NCBI RefSeq assembly: GCF_000240165.1
Contig: NC_017586.1
Span: 2,852,001 to 2,916,000 of the forward strand
Direction: 5' to 3'
Origin: Streptantibioticus cattleyicolor NRRL 8057 = DSM 46488
Lineage (GTDB): Bacteria; Actinomycetota; Actinomycetes; Streptomycetales; Streptomycetaceae
Length of the DNA stretch: 64,000 nucleotides
Position numbers and translations under genes: made by a program. The notes under the pieces were generated by a model that made no database searches, had not been told where the DNA came from, and saw only the letters and a program-made list of their open reading frames with translations. The first letter of the stretch is position 1. Every line of letters begins with the position of its first letter. Below are positions 36,738 through 44,715 of the stretch, piece after piece.

Positions 36738-38009
36738 ATGGGGAGACTCGATTTGATCACGGCACAGACGGCGCACGCCGCAACGAACACGGCCCACGGA
36801 AGGACACCCAGGGGCCGCTACCGGCGTACCCGCCACGGACTGCTCGCCCTTTCGGTCGGCGCCGTCCTGCTCGGGGTCTCCGCCTGCGGCGGGAGCGCCG
36901 GCGCCCAGCCCAGGGGAGGCAACGGTGCCGCTTCCGCGACCGCCTCGCAGGCCAGGTTGAGCATCCTGCCGAAGAACGGCGCTACCGGCGTCGACACTAC
37001 CGGCGCGCTCAAAATATCCACGGCCGGCGGTAAGTTGACGAAGGTCGCGGTGACCTCCGCCGACGGCGCTGCGGTTGACGGCGCGATATCCGCCGACGGA
37101 AGCAGCTGGATACCTGCCGGCGCCCTGCATACCGGCACGCGCTACACGGTCGCCGCCACTGCGACCGACGCCGTGGGCCGCAGCTCCGTTCAGCATTCGT
37201 CGTTTACGACCCTCACGCCCTCGGCCACGAACTACGGCGTGTTCAACGTCGATTCGGGTGCGACCTACGGCGTCGGCATGGAGGTATCGCTGAACTTCAC
37301 CAAGCCCGTCGCGAACGTGGCGGCCGTGGCCAAAGCGGTCACTGTCACCGCCAGCCCGCAGGTGGACGTGCGCGGCCACTGGTTCGGCAACCAGCGCCTG
37401 GACTTCCGCCCGGAGAACTACTGGGCGCCGGGCACCAAGGTGACGCTGCACCTGCGGCTGAACGGGGTGACGACCGCATCCGGCGTGTACGGGCAGCATT
37501 CCAAGGACGTGTCCTTCACCATCGGCCGCTCGCAGACCTCGGTCGCCGACAACACCGCCCACACGCTGAAGATCTACCGGGGCGGTTCGCTGTACAAGAC
37601 ACTGCCGGCCAGCCTCGGTGACGCCCAGCACACCACGTACAACGGCAAGATGGTCATCATGGAGAAGGACCCGGTGGTCGACATGGACTCGCGCACCGTA
37701 GGTCTGGGCAACGCCTACCACATCAAGGACGTGCCACACGGGATGCGGCTGTCCAGCTCGGGCACGTTCGCGCACGGCAACTACTGGCGGCCTGTGTCGG
37801 TCTTCGGCAACGAGAACACCAGCCACGGCTGCGTGGGCCTGCACGACGTCAAGGGCGGCGGCGACCCCTCCACCCCGGCGGCCTGGTTCTACAACAACTC
37901 GCTGATCGGCGACGTGGTCCAGGTCGTCAACTCGCCCGACACCACCATCGCCCCGGACAACGGCTGGAACGGCTGGAACATGCCCTGGTCCCAATGGATG
38001 GCCAACTGA
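36738..38009 (+). CDS. L,D-transpeptidase (YkuD) lipoprotein
   Basis: 423 residues. A lipoprotein signal ('GLLALSVGAVLLGVSACGG', lipobox GVSAC) is followed by Ig-like domains seen in actinobacterial Ldt enzymes ('RLSILPKNGATGVDTT') and a C-terminal YkuD domain. Its catalytic motif is 'NENTSHGCVGLHD' (S-H-G-C). A final 'NGWNGWNMPWSQWMAN' is usual for the family. Such enzymes make 3-3 peptidoglycan cross-links and in some bacteria are inhibited by copper. TTG 36753 is an alternative start. No operator box is seen directly upstream. Confidence 0.9.
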   Translation: MGRLDLITAQTAHAATNTAHGRTPRGRYRRTRHGLLALSVGAVLLGVSACGGSAGAQPRGGNGAASATASQARLSILPKNGATGVDTTGALKISTAGGKLTKVAVTSADGAAVDGAISADGSSWIPAGALHTGTRYTVAATATDAVGRSSVQHSSFTTLTPSATNYGVFNVDSGATYGVGMEVSLNFTKPVANVAAVAKAVTVTASPQVDVRGHWFGNQRLDFRPENYWAPGTKVTLHLRLNGVTTASGVYGQHSKDVSFTIGRSQTSVADNTAHTLKIYRGGSLYKTLPASLGDAQHTTYNGKMVIMEKDPVVDMDSRTVGLGNAYHIKDVPHGMRLSSSGTFAHGNYWRPVSVFGNENTSHGCVGLHDVKGGGDPSTPAAWFYNNSLIGDVVQVVNSPDTTIAPDNGWNGWNMPWSQWMAN

Positions 38010-38074
38010 CGCTCCGCGCCGCACGGTTCACCCACGGCCCCGCAGTGCCCCCGCCCCGGGGCCGGCAGCGGCGG

Positions 38075-38719
38075 TCAGCCGGGCGGCGCTACGGCGGTGC
38101 CCGCGACGAAAGGCGCGATGAGCGGGATACGAGGCACAGGTTTGAACGTCTCGACGGCCTGCACGGTGAATCCGGCGGCGGCAAGAGCGGCCAGGGTGTC
38201 GCAGTTGGGGTGGCAGCCCGCGCCGAGGTAGTGCACCAGCGGGGCGAGAAGGTCCTGCGCGCGGGCGGCCGCCCCGGTGGCCCGGACGTGTTCGAGGAAG
38301 GCGAGCTGTCCTCCTGGGCGCAGGACGCGGCGGATCTCGGCCAGTGCCCGGGCCTGATCGGGGACAGTGCACAGCACCAGGGTGCACACCACGGCGTCGA
38401 AGTACCCGTCCGGGAAGGGCAGGACCTCCGCGGCGGCGTCCACCACCTGCACCGGCACGTGGGCCCGGCCGAGCTTCGCGGTGAGCCGCTCGCGCATCGC
38501 GGCCGACGGCTCCACCGCGCTCACCTGGCCAGCGGCCCGGAAGTGGGGCAGGTTCGCGCCGGTGCCCGCACCGAGATCCAGGACCCGGCCGGTCAGGCCG
38601 GCCACCAGGGCGGCCCGGCGGGCTCCAGCCCACCGGCGTTCGACGCCGGCGTTCATCCGGTCGTACCAGGCGGCGAAGCGCCGCTCCACGCGGGACTGCG
38701 CAGCAGGGCCGGTGGGCAT
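38075..38719 (-). CDS. Class I SAM-dependent methyltransferase
   Basis: 214 residues with the SAM-binding glycine loop 'VLDLGAGTGANLPHF', 'AVEPSAAMRERL', 'LPFPDGYFDAVVCTLVL' and 'EIRRVLRPGGQLAFLEHV': methyltransferase type 11 fold. It belongs to the group with a late 'GAGCHPNCDTLAALAAAGF' motif (METTL7-like). The substrate is unknown; a thiol or metalloid acceptor would fit the neighbourhood but is guesswork. It lies just downstream of the ZIP gene in the same direction and may share its transcript from operator box 5. Confidence 0.85.
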   Translation of the reverse strand: MPTGPAAQSRVERRFAAWYDRMNAGVERRWAGARRAALVAGLTGRVLDLGAGTGANLPHFRAAGQVSAVEPSAAMRERLTAKLGRAHVPVQVVDAAAEVLPFPDGYFDAVVCTLVLCTVPDQARALAEIRRVLRPGGQLAFLEHVRATGAAARAQDLLAPLVHYLGAGCHPNCDTLAALAAAGFTVQAVETFKPVPRIPLIAPFVAGTAVAPPG

Positions 38720-38765
38720 GAGGGTTCTCTTTCCAGGTGAGGAGTCAGGGGCTCGCTACGGGGTC

Positions 38766-39513
38766 TTACCCGGCGCCCAGCACCGCCACGGCGGTGACGA
38801 CGGCGGCCAGCAGGGCGGCGGCACCGTGGTGCACGGCCAGCATGCGTCCAGGCGGGCCGCGGTGCGAGGCGGCCCGAACGCTCACGCGTGCGGCCTGCAG
38901 CAGGACACCCGCCGCGAAGGCGGGCACCAGGGACGTGGCCGCCACGGGCAGACGTGCCGCCTCCAGGACCCACGCTCCGGCCAGCGGACCTAGGCACATC
39001 AGCGCCAGCCAGGCCGCCCTGCTCCGGCGCTGCTGGCCGGACAGCAGCGCGCCGACCGCGAGTCCTTCGGCCAGGGCGTGCACCGCCAGCGCGGCCGCCG
39101 TGGTCAGTGAGCCGCCCACGGCCAGCACCGATCCCTCCATGATCCGGTGGGCGGCCACCGCCCCCGCGGCACCGATTCCTCCGGCCTTCTCCGGCTCGCA
39201 CGGGCAGCCCGCGCGGGCCACCGCCCCGGCCACCGCGAAGGCGGCCGCGGCGACGGCCGGCACCACCCCACACCGGGATACCGGCCCCGGGCGCGGCGGC
39301 CCAGGCGTCGGGCAGCAGGTGCAGGCCCGCGATCACCAGCAGTGCCCCCGCCGCACCCGCCAGCCACACCCCCTCACGGCCCGGGCGCCGCCAGGCCAGC
39401 GACGCCCCCGCCACGGTGGCCGCCGCTACCAGCCCGGCCCCGCCGGCGACCAGCACCGACGGCGCATACCCTCCCCCGGCCAGGGCGTCCGCCGCGTCCC
39501 GCACAACCAGCAC
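38766..39513 (-). pseudogene. ZIP-family metal transporter, one frameshift
   Basis: GTG 39511-39513 starts 'VLVVRDAADALAGGGYAPSV', followed by membrane helices up to 'APGAGIPVWG'. At a GGGG run near 39270 the frame shifts by one base and continues 'VVPAVAAAAFAVAGAVARAG', then the ZIP motifs 'AHRIMEGSVLAVGG' and 'VHALAEGLAVGALL' (metal-binding His and Glu). Removing one G restores an open frame of about 250 codons, normal for ZIP. Homopolymer sequencing error or a genuine mutation are both possible. Operator box 5 lies 100 bp upstream. Confidence 0.75.
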
Positions 39514-39612
39514 CTGCCATTCCCCCCTGCCCGCCCGAACGGGCCCGCATCGGGGCAGAACGGGCCCCCATCGGACAACACCCCAGGTCTGCCCGCTGCA
39601 GCCCACCGCACT

Positions 39613-39627
39613 CCTAAAGTCCTTAGG
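39613..39627. promoter_or_regulatory. Operator box 5 (CCTAAAGTCCTTAGG)
   Basis: Perfect CCTAA-N5-TTAGG between the divergent sides of the ZIP gene (start 39513, minus) and the 3' end of the Cys-rich gene. The only start it can serve nearby is that of the ZIP gene. Confidence 0.7.
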
Positions 39628-39699
39628 CATTGGTGGTGCGCCGGCCTGCGGGCTGACCGGCAGACGCGCCGGGCGCACGCTTTCTGGAAGCGCCCGGCG

Positions 39700-40068
39700 T
39701 CAAGCGTGAGAACCGTGGCCTCTATGCCCTGCCGCTGTGGGGCAGCAGTCCGCCCCTCCGTGGTGGCGGCCGGACTCCCGGGGGGCGCGGGTCCGTGTCC
39801 CACCGGGGTCGCAGCACCGGCACGCCGGGGCCGTGCAGCAGTCACGGCAGCAGTCCGTGCCGGGCGGACGGCAGTCGCACGGCATCGCTACCGCCCGCAG
39901 CCCGGCCGAGGTCACCGAGACCGGGGCAGCCATCGCGGCCATGGAGGGCATCGAGGCCGTGGCGGGGTGGGTGGCGGCGTGGGCCTGAGCCAGGCCGGCG
40001 ATGCTGGCCGTGGCGGTCAGGGCGGTCCCGGCGAGTATGCCGGCCCGGGCGAGAAGTCGCAGTCGCAT
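39700..40068 (-). CDS. Secreted Cys/His-rich protein, probable metal binder
   Basis: 122 residues from ATG 40066-40068 (AAGGGATC upstream). A signal peptide ends near 'AGLAQAHA'. The mature protein has a Met/Ala stretch ('MPSMAAMAAP'), then clustered cysteines: 'MPCDCRPPGTDCCRDCCTAP' and 'ACRCCD', later 'GGADCCPTAAGHRGHGSHA'. This density of Cys and terminal His suggests an extracytoplasmic metallothionein-like chelator. I know no named family. Operator box 6 stands 75 bp upstream. Confidence 0.7.
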   Translation of the reverse strand: MRLRLLARAGILAGTALTATASIAGLAQAHAATHPATASMPSMAAMAAPVSVTSAGLRAVAMPCDCRPPGTDCCRDCCTAPACRCCDPGGTRTRAPRESGRHHGGADCCPTAAGHRGHGSHA

Positions 40069-40142
40069 GGATGATCCCTTCGTCTCTGCTCCGCCTCCAC
40101 GGCCGGTGCCGCAGAGTGCGCACGGGATCACACTACGTAGCT

Positions 40143-40157
40143 CCTTAGGATGTTAGG
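40143..40157. promoter_or_regulatory. Operator box 6 (CCTTAGGATGTTAGG)
   Basis: One half-site is perfect (TTAGG); the other is CCTTA, keeping the 5-5-5 spacing. It lies 75 bp upstream of the minus-strand Cys-rich gene and 68 bp from box 7, so both divergent promoters are covered. Confidence 0.55.
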
Positions 40158-40224
40158 CAACCGGGCGGGGGAAAGATCACCCGGATGCAGGACAGGCCGT
40201 TGCCACACCCTGCCCTGCGGGTTC

Positions 40225-40239
40225 CTAGGGCGCTTAGGA
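40225..40239. promoter_or_regulatory. Operator box 7 (CCTAGGGCGCTTAGG)
   Basis: One mismatch in the left half. It ends 34 bp before the blaI-like start; TAGGAT (40236-40241) overlapping the right half could be the -10. This position implies autoregulation by the BlaI-family protein. Confidence 0.65.
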
Positions 40240-40273
40240 TGGAGGCTGAGTCCGGACGACATGAGGAGGCGGG

Positions 40274-40663
40274 ATGCCGTACTTCGGCGACCTGGAAGCC
40301 GCGATCATGAACGCGGTGTGGGCGTCGGACGAACCGGTCCGGGTCCGTGATGTCCTGGAGCGCCTGGACCGCGATCCCGGGCCCGCCTACACCACCGTGC
40401 AGACGGTGATGGACATCCTCTTCCGCAAGGGCTGGCTGACCCGCGTCAAGAAGGGCCGGGTCAACCTCTACGCCGCCGCCGCCAGCCGCGACGACTACGT
40501 CAGCGGGCTGATGGACGAGGCGCTGGCCGCCGCCGAGGACCGCACGGCGGCGCTGGTGAGGTTCTTCGAGGGCATGGACCCGGAGGAGACCGCCACGCTG
40601 CGCCGCATGCTCGGCGCCGCCAAGTCCGGCCAGTCCGCCGAGCCGCAGGAGCCGGCCCGGTGA
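40274..40663 (+). CDS. BlaI/MecI/CopY-family transcriptional repressor
   Basis: 129 residues with ATG 40274 and AGGAGGCGGG upstream. The winged helix reads 'FGDLEAAIMNAVWASDEPVR', 'YTTVQTVMDILFRKGWLTR' and 'VKKGRVNLYAAAASRDDYVS', a close fit to BlaI/MecI. The C-terminal helices dimerise and usually hold the cleavage site for a partner M56 protease, encoded next with a 4-nt overlap. It probably binds the CCTAA-N5-TTAGG dyads, one of which precedes its own gene. No beta-lactamase gene is present nearby. Confidence 0.9.
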   Translation: MPYFGDLEAAIMNAVWASDEPVRVRDVLERLDRDPGPAYTTVQTVMDILFRKGWLTRVKKGRVNLYAAAASRDDYVSGLMDEALAAAEDRTAALVRFFEGMDPEETATLRRMLGAAKSGQSAEPQEPAR

Positions 40664-41631
40664 GCGCGGCACTGATCCTGCTCGCCTACGCCGCCGTGCT
40701 GGCGCTGGCCGGGCCGCGGCTGCTGGCCCGGGGCGACTGGACCGAGCGGGCGCCGAAGCTGGGGATCATCGCCTGGCAGTCGCTGGCCGCCACTATCGTG
40801 GTCTCCGTGGCGCTGGCCGGCTTCGCCCTCGTCGTGCCGACCATGCGGGTCAGCGCCGACCTGGCCGACCTGCTGAAGGCGTGCATCATGGCGCTGCGCA
40901 GCCAGTACGCCACCCCGGGCGGGGCCGCCGCCGCCGCCGTCGGGGCGACGGCCGGCCTGGCGGTACTCGCCCGCGCCGTCTGGTGCGTGGCTGCCTCACT
41001 CACCACTGCCGTACGCTCCCGCGGCCGTCACCGCGACACCCTCGCCCTGGTCGGCACGCCCTCCCCCCGCCTGGGTGCGGTCGTGGTCGACCATGACGAG
41101 CCCGCCGTGTACTGCCTGCCCGGATGGCGCCGCCGGATCGTGGTCACCACCGGCGCGCTGCGCCTGCTCGACGACGACCAGCTCGCCGCCACCCTCGCCC
41201 ACGAGCGCGCCCACCTCGACCAGCGCCACGACCTGGTGCTCGCCTGGTCCGGCGGCCTGGCCCGCGCGTTCCCCCGCATCCGGCTGTTCACCCAGGCCCA
41301 CACCGAGACAATGCGGCTGGTGGAACTGCTCGCCGACGATGTCGCCGCCCGCACCTCCGAGCGGCTGACCCTGGCCGAGGCACTGCTGAACCTGGCCGGC
41401 GCCCGCACCCCCGCTGCCGCCCTCGGGGCCGGAGGAACCACCGCCGCGCTGCGCGTGCGGCGCCTCATCGCCCCACACCGACCACTGGGCCGCGCCCGCA
41501 CCGCGCTCACCTCGACCACCGTGGCCGTACTGCTCGCCCTGCCCCTGATCGGCCTGGCCGCCCCCGCCATCGCCACCGGACACCTGCACTACTGCCCCCC
41601 GGGATCCGTGGCCGCGTCCACCATGCGCTGA
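40660..41631 (+). CDS. M56-family membrane metalloprotease (BlaR1/MecR1-like sensor without penicillin-binding domain)
   Basis: 323 residues with three to four membrane helices. The zinc protease motif HExxH is in 'LAHERAHLDQRHD' (residues 181-185), with a downstream Glu in 'VELLADDVAA' as third ligand. A final helix ('STTVAVLLALPLIGLAAPAI') ends in a short extracytoplasmic tail with 'GHLHYCPPGS'. The large beta-lactam-sensor domain of BlaR1 is absent, so the inducer must be something else; the HxHxC tail could sense metal or thiol state. It would cleave the BlaI-like repressor. Confidence 0.9.
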   Translation: MSAALILLAYAAVLALAGPRLLARGDWTERAPKLGIIAWQSLAATIVVSVALAGFALVVPTMRVSADLADLLKACIMALRSQYATPGGAAAAAVGATAGLAVLARAVWCVAASLTTAVRSRGRHRDTLALVGTPSPRLGAVVVDHDEPAVYCLPGWRRRIVVTTGALRLLDDDQLAATLAHERAHLDQRHDLVLAWSGGLARAFPRIRLFTQAHTETMRLVELLADDVAARTSERLTLAEALLNLAGARTPAAALGAGGTTAALRVRRLIAPHRPLGRARTALTSTTVAVLLALPLIGLAAPAIATGHLHYCPPGSVAASTMR

Positions 41632-41655
41632 CCAGCCTGAGGAAAGGACCGAGCC

Positions 41656-41979
41656 GTGGACATCGAGTTGCTGGTCGTCAACGACTGCCCCAGCCAGGAA
41701 ACGGCCGCGGCGCTGCTGCGCCACGTCCTGGACGAGGCCGGGCTGCCCGGCACGCCCATCCGGACGGTGACGGTCACCAGCCAGCGGCAGGCCGAGGGCC
41801 TCGGCTTCACCGGCTCGCCCACCATCCGCATCGACGGCCGCGACCCGTTCGCCGAACCCGGCCGCCCCGCCGGACTGTCCTGCCGCCTCTACCCCACCGC
41901 CTCCGGGCTGGCCGGCCTGCCCGAACCCGGCCCGCTCCGCCAGGCCCTTGAGCGCGCCGCCCGCACCCCGCACACCTGA
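41656..41979 (+). CDS. Thioredoxin-like small protein
   Basis: 107 residues, 'MDIELLVVNDCPSQETAAAL' followed by 'TGSPTIRIDGRDPFAEPGRP' with the cis-Pro loop: a thioredoxin fold with a single N-terminal Cys (CPSQ) instead of CxxC, plus another Cys in 'GLSCRLYPT'. Similar proteins accompany mercury and other metal loci. It follows the M56 gene by 24 bp, probably in the same transcript. Role unknown. Confidence 0.75.
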   Translation: MDIELLVVNDCPSQETAAALLRHVLDEAGLPGTPIRTVTVTSQRQAEGLGFTGSPTIRIDGRDPFAEPGRPAGLSCRLYPTASGLAGLPEPGPLRQALERAARTPHT

Positions 41980-42204
41980 ACCAGCCGAGGCCGCCGACTC
42001 CCCTGGCCGCCAGAACGCCCGCGCCGCTCACTCTTGCCGACAGCCTCCACACCGACGCTGACCAGCGCCCCGCCGGTACGGACACCGAGCCGGCGCAGAC
42101 CTGCGCAAGGGCCACAACCAGCAGTGCAGCAGCTCCCGCAGCCCCAGCATCGGCTCCCGGGGGGGAACCGTACGCGCCGGCACTGGCACCCGCACTCCCT
42201 TCTT

Positions 42205-42219
42205 CCTATTTACCTTAGG
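42205..42219. promoter_or_regulatory. Operator box 8 (CCTATTTACCTTAGG) with -10 TATAGT
   Basis: One mismatch in the left half. TATAGT at 42227-42232 is a good -10, so the operator sits in the -35/spacer region of the promoter for the second ccdA operon, where a repressor would block polymerase. Confidence 0.7.
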
Positions 42220-42258
42220 AGGTTCGTATAGTCTGGTGGGGAAGGGACCTCCCACCGG

Positions 42259-43245
42259 ATGACTGGGGACGGCATGCAAGGGCTCTTGTTCGGAACGACG
42301 CTGCTCGCGTCGTTCCTCGGCGGCATCGTCGCGCTGCTCGCACCGTGCTGCGTCTCGGTGATGCTGCCCGCCTACCTGGCCACCGGCTTCCGCAAGCGAC
42401 GCGGCATCCTCGCCGCCACCCTGGTCTTCGCCGCCGGGGTCGCAACCGTCATCGTGCCGATCGGTCTGGGCGCCACCGCAATCACTGCCCTGGTCTCCGG
42501 CCACCACTTCGCGGTCTTCTCCCTCGGCGGGCTGGCCATGGCCGCAGGCGGCATCGCCGTGCTGGCCGGCTGGCAGCCCAAGCTGCCGATGCCCGCGGGC
42601 CGCACCCCCGGCGGAGCCGCAGGCATCGGCCCCATATACGGCCTCGGCGTCTTCTCCGGCGCCGCCAGCTCCTGCTGCGCACCGGTGCTGGCTGGGGTCG
42701 CCGTACTGTCAGGCGCCACCGCCTCCTTCCCCGCCGCGCTCGCGGTGTCGGCAACCTACGTGGCCGGGATGGTAGCCCCGCTGGCGGTGATCGCCCTGCT
42801 GTGGGACCGCCGCGACTGGGGCGCCTCCCGCCTGCTGCACGGCCGCCAGGTCACCCTCGCCCTCGGACCGCTGCACCGCCGGATACCGGTGGGGATGCTC
42901 GCATCCGGGCTGCTGCTGATCGGCATGGGGTCGCTCACCGTCGTGATCGCCTTCACCGGCCCGGACATGGGCACCGGCGGCTGGCGGTTGCGGCTCGCCG
43001 CCGATCTGCAGCACTGGGCCAGCGTGACGACCGGCTGGCTGTCCTGGCTGCCCGGCTGGGCCTTCGCTCTGATCCTGACAGCCGCCGTTGCGTACCTGGT
43101 GCGCCAGGCCGTGCGCCATCACACCCGGCCGGATCCCCTCCCGGCCCCAGAAAGCCTCGGCGCCGCTGCGGTGCCGGAGTCCGCCTCCTGCTGCGAGGCA
43201 CCCGCCCCGACCCTCCAGACCACCGGGACCACGACCGATGACTAA
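42259..43245 (+). CDS. CcdA/DsbD-like membrane thiol transporter (second type)
   Basis: 328 residues with six to eight helices. Cys pairs occur in 'IVALLAPCCVSVMLPAYLAT' and 'VFSGAASSCCAPVLAGVAVL', placed like the redox cysteines of CcdA, and a third pair near the C-terminus ('SASCCEAPAP'). It is not closely similar to the CcdA at 25257. ATG 42274 is an alternative start. It heads an operon with peroxiredoxin, glutaredoxin and two small membrane proteins, under operator box 8. Likely role: passing electrons to the extracytoplasmic peroxiredoxin. Confidence 0.82.
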   Translation: MTGDGMQGLLFGTTLLASFLGGIVALLAPCCVSVMLPAYLATGFRKRRGILAATLVFAAGVATVIVPIGLGATAITALVSGHHFAVFSLGGLAMAAGGIAVLAGWQPKLPMPAGRTPGGAAGIGPIYGLGVFSGAASSCCAPVLAGVAVLSGATASFPAALAVSATYVAGMVAPLAVIALLWDRRDWGASRLLHGRQVTLALGPLHRRIPVGMLASGLLLIGMGSLTVVIAFTGPDMGTGGWRLRLAADLQHWASVTTGWLSWLPGWAFALILTAAVAYLVRQAVRHHTRPDPLPAPESLGAAAVPESASCCEAPAPTLQTTGTTTDD

Positions 43246-43939
43246 GACCCGCCCGGCCGCCAAGGCCACCGCGACCTCCTCCCGCGCGGCCAAGAACGCC
43301 GCCGCCCAGGGCGAGGCCCAGGGCACCGAACGGCGCCGCCGCACCCTGCGGTGGACCGCCGCCATCGCCGCGGCCGCCGCGGTCACCGGCGGGCTCTACG
43401 CCGTCTTCAGCAGCTCCTCCTCGTCCGCCGGTTCGGGGAAGGCCACTTACCAGGCCGGCACTCCCGGCATCGGCGCCACCGCCCCCGGCTTCGCCCTGGC
43501 CGCCAGCACCGGCAAGAAGATCAGCCTGGCCGGCTACCACGGCAAGACCGTGCTGCTGTACTTCCAGGAGGGCCTGACCTGCCAGCCCTGCTGGGACCAG
43601 ATGACCGACCTGGAAAAGGACGCCGCCAAGGTCAAGGCAGCCGGCGTCGACCAGATCCTCTCCGTCACCTCCGACCCCGCCGACCTGATCACCCGCAAGA
43701 CCAAGGACATGAAGCTGTCCACCCCCGTGCTGTCCGACCCGGACCTGGCCGTCTCCAAGCAGTACGACGCCAACTCCTACGGGATGATGGGCACCTCCCG
43801 CGACGGCCACACCTTCGTCCTCGTCGGCCCCGACGGGAAGATCAAGTGGCGGGCCGACTACGGCGGCGCGCCGAAGTACACGATGTACGTCGCCCCCGAC
43901 AAGCTGCTGGCCGACCTCAAGGCAGGGGAGGCGAAGTAG
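43238..43939 (+). CDS. Membrane-anchored peroxiredoxin-like protein
   Basis: 233 residues from ATG 43238, overlapping the CcdA-like stop by 8 nt. A basic N-terminus and one membrane anchor ('WTAAIAAAAAVTGGLYAVFS') lead to an AhpC/TSA fold ('GATAPGFALAASTGKKISLA', 'LLYFQEGLTCQPCWDQMTDL') with CQPC as active site. It should act outside the membrane, reducing peroxides or disulfides with electrons from the CcdA-like partner. Confidence 0.85.
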   Translation: MTKTRPAAKATATSSRAAKNAAAQGEAQGTERRRRTLRWTAAIAAAAAVTGGLYAVFSSSSSSAGSGKATYQAGTPGIGATAPGFALAASTGKKISLAGYHGKTVLLYFQEGLTCQPCWDQMTDLEKDAAKVKAAGVDQILSVTSDPADLITRKTKDMKLSTPVLSDPDLAVSKQYDANSYGMMGTSRDGHTFVLVGPDGKIKWRADYGGAPKYTMYVAPDKLLADLKAGEAK

Positions 43940-43941
43940 CC

Positions 43942-44223
43942 ATGCCCGACGCGCCCGTCACCACCACCCCCGCCGTCGTGCAGGTCACCCTGCTCACCCA
44001 GGCCGACTGCGCCATGTGCGACCACGCCAAAACTGTCCTCGCCCGGGTCGGCGCCGACCACCCCCTGCACATCACCGAGATCGGCCTCGCCACCGACGAA
44101 GGCCGCCGGCTCGCCCTCGAAGCCGGGGTGCTGTTCGCCCCCGGCGTCCTCCTTGACGGCAAGCCGTTCGCGTACGGCCGCCTGTCCGAGCGCAAACTCC
44201 GCCGCACCCTCACCACCCCATAG
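43942..44223 (+). CDS. Glutaredoxin-like protein
   Basis: 93 residues from ATG 43942, two bases after the upstream stop. Thioredoxin fold with CxxC in 'TQADCAMCDHAKTVLARVGA' and the cis-Pro loop 'VLFAPGVLLDGKPFAYGRLS'. No signal peptide, so cytoplasmic; it may reduce the CcdA-like protein from inside. Confidence 0.8.
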   Translation: MPDAPVTTTPAVVQVTLLTQADCAMCDHAKTVLARVGADHPLHITEIGLATDEGRRLALEAGVLFAPGVLLDGKPFAYGRLSERKLRRTLTTP

Positions 44224-44233
44224 GAAGACGACC

Positions 44234-44470
44234 ATGCAACAACTGCTCTACATCCTTCCCGCCCTGATGTGCCCGCTCGGCATGGGCGCCATGATGTGGT
44301 TCATGATGCGCGGCAACAAGCAGCAGCCCGCGCAGAGCAACACCACCGCCCAGGAACAGGAACTCGCCCGGCTCCGCAACGAGATAGCCGCCATCCGAGG
44401 CTCCCAGACCTCCGAAGCCGCAGAGCCGACCAGCGTCCCCCTCGACAAGCACCACCAGGCCAACCGGTGA
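44234..44470 (+). CDS. Small membrane protein with coiled coil
   Basis: 78 residues. The start 'MQQLLYILPALMCPLGMGAM' is a Met- and Cys-containing membrane helix. A short coiled coil ('EQELARLRNEIAAIRG') follows. The Met/Cys-rich helix may bind Cu(I). It lies inside the thiol operon and overlaps the next start (GTGA). Confidence 0.65.
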   Translation: MQQLLYILPALMCPLGMGAMMWFMMRGNKQQPAQSNTTAQEQELARLRNEIAAIRGSQTSEAAEPTSVPLDKHHQANR

Positions 44471-44685
44471 CCACCTGGCTGCTCCCGATCGCAGCCACCC
44501 TCGCCGCAGCCGGCCTGACCTACTGGTGCTGCATACGGCCCATGCGCCAAGGGCGGCACGGCAAGGCCTCGGCCGGGCACGGCTGCTGTCCACCGCCCGC
44601 AGCCATAGACCTGGACGACCAGATCCGACAAGCCAGGGAAGAGCTCATGACACTTCGTACGGCTGCGACGCACCCCCCGGAGTAA
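44467..44685 (+). CDS. Small Cys-rich membrane protein
   Basis: 72 residues from GTG 44467. One helix ('WLLPIAATLAAAGLTYWCCI') with a CC pair is followed by 'GHGCCPPPAAIDLDDQIRQA', a second CC pair. It is the last gene of the operon and unrecognised; paired cysteines suggest a role in thiol or copper exchange with its neighbours. Confidence 0.6.
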   Translation: MTTWLLPIAATLAAAGLTYWCCIRPMRQGRHGKASAGHGCCPPPAAIDLDDQIRQAREELMTLRTAATHPPE

Positions 44686-44699
44686 CGCCGTCGAAGAGA

Positions 44700-44715
44700 G
44701 GGCCCCGCGGGGCCC
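44700..44715. terminator. GC hairpin after the thiol operon
   Basis: Perfect 16-base palindrome GGGCCCCGCGGGGCCC, 15 bp after the last stop. No T-run follows; it is the likely 3' boundary of the operon. Confidence 0.45.
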
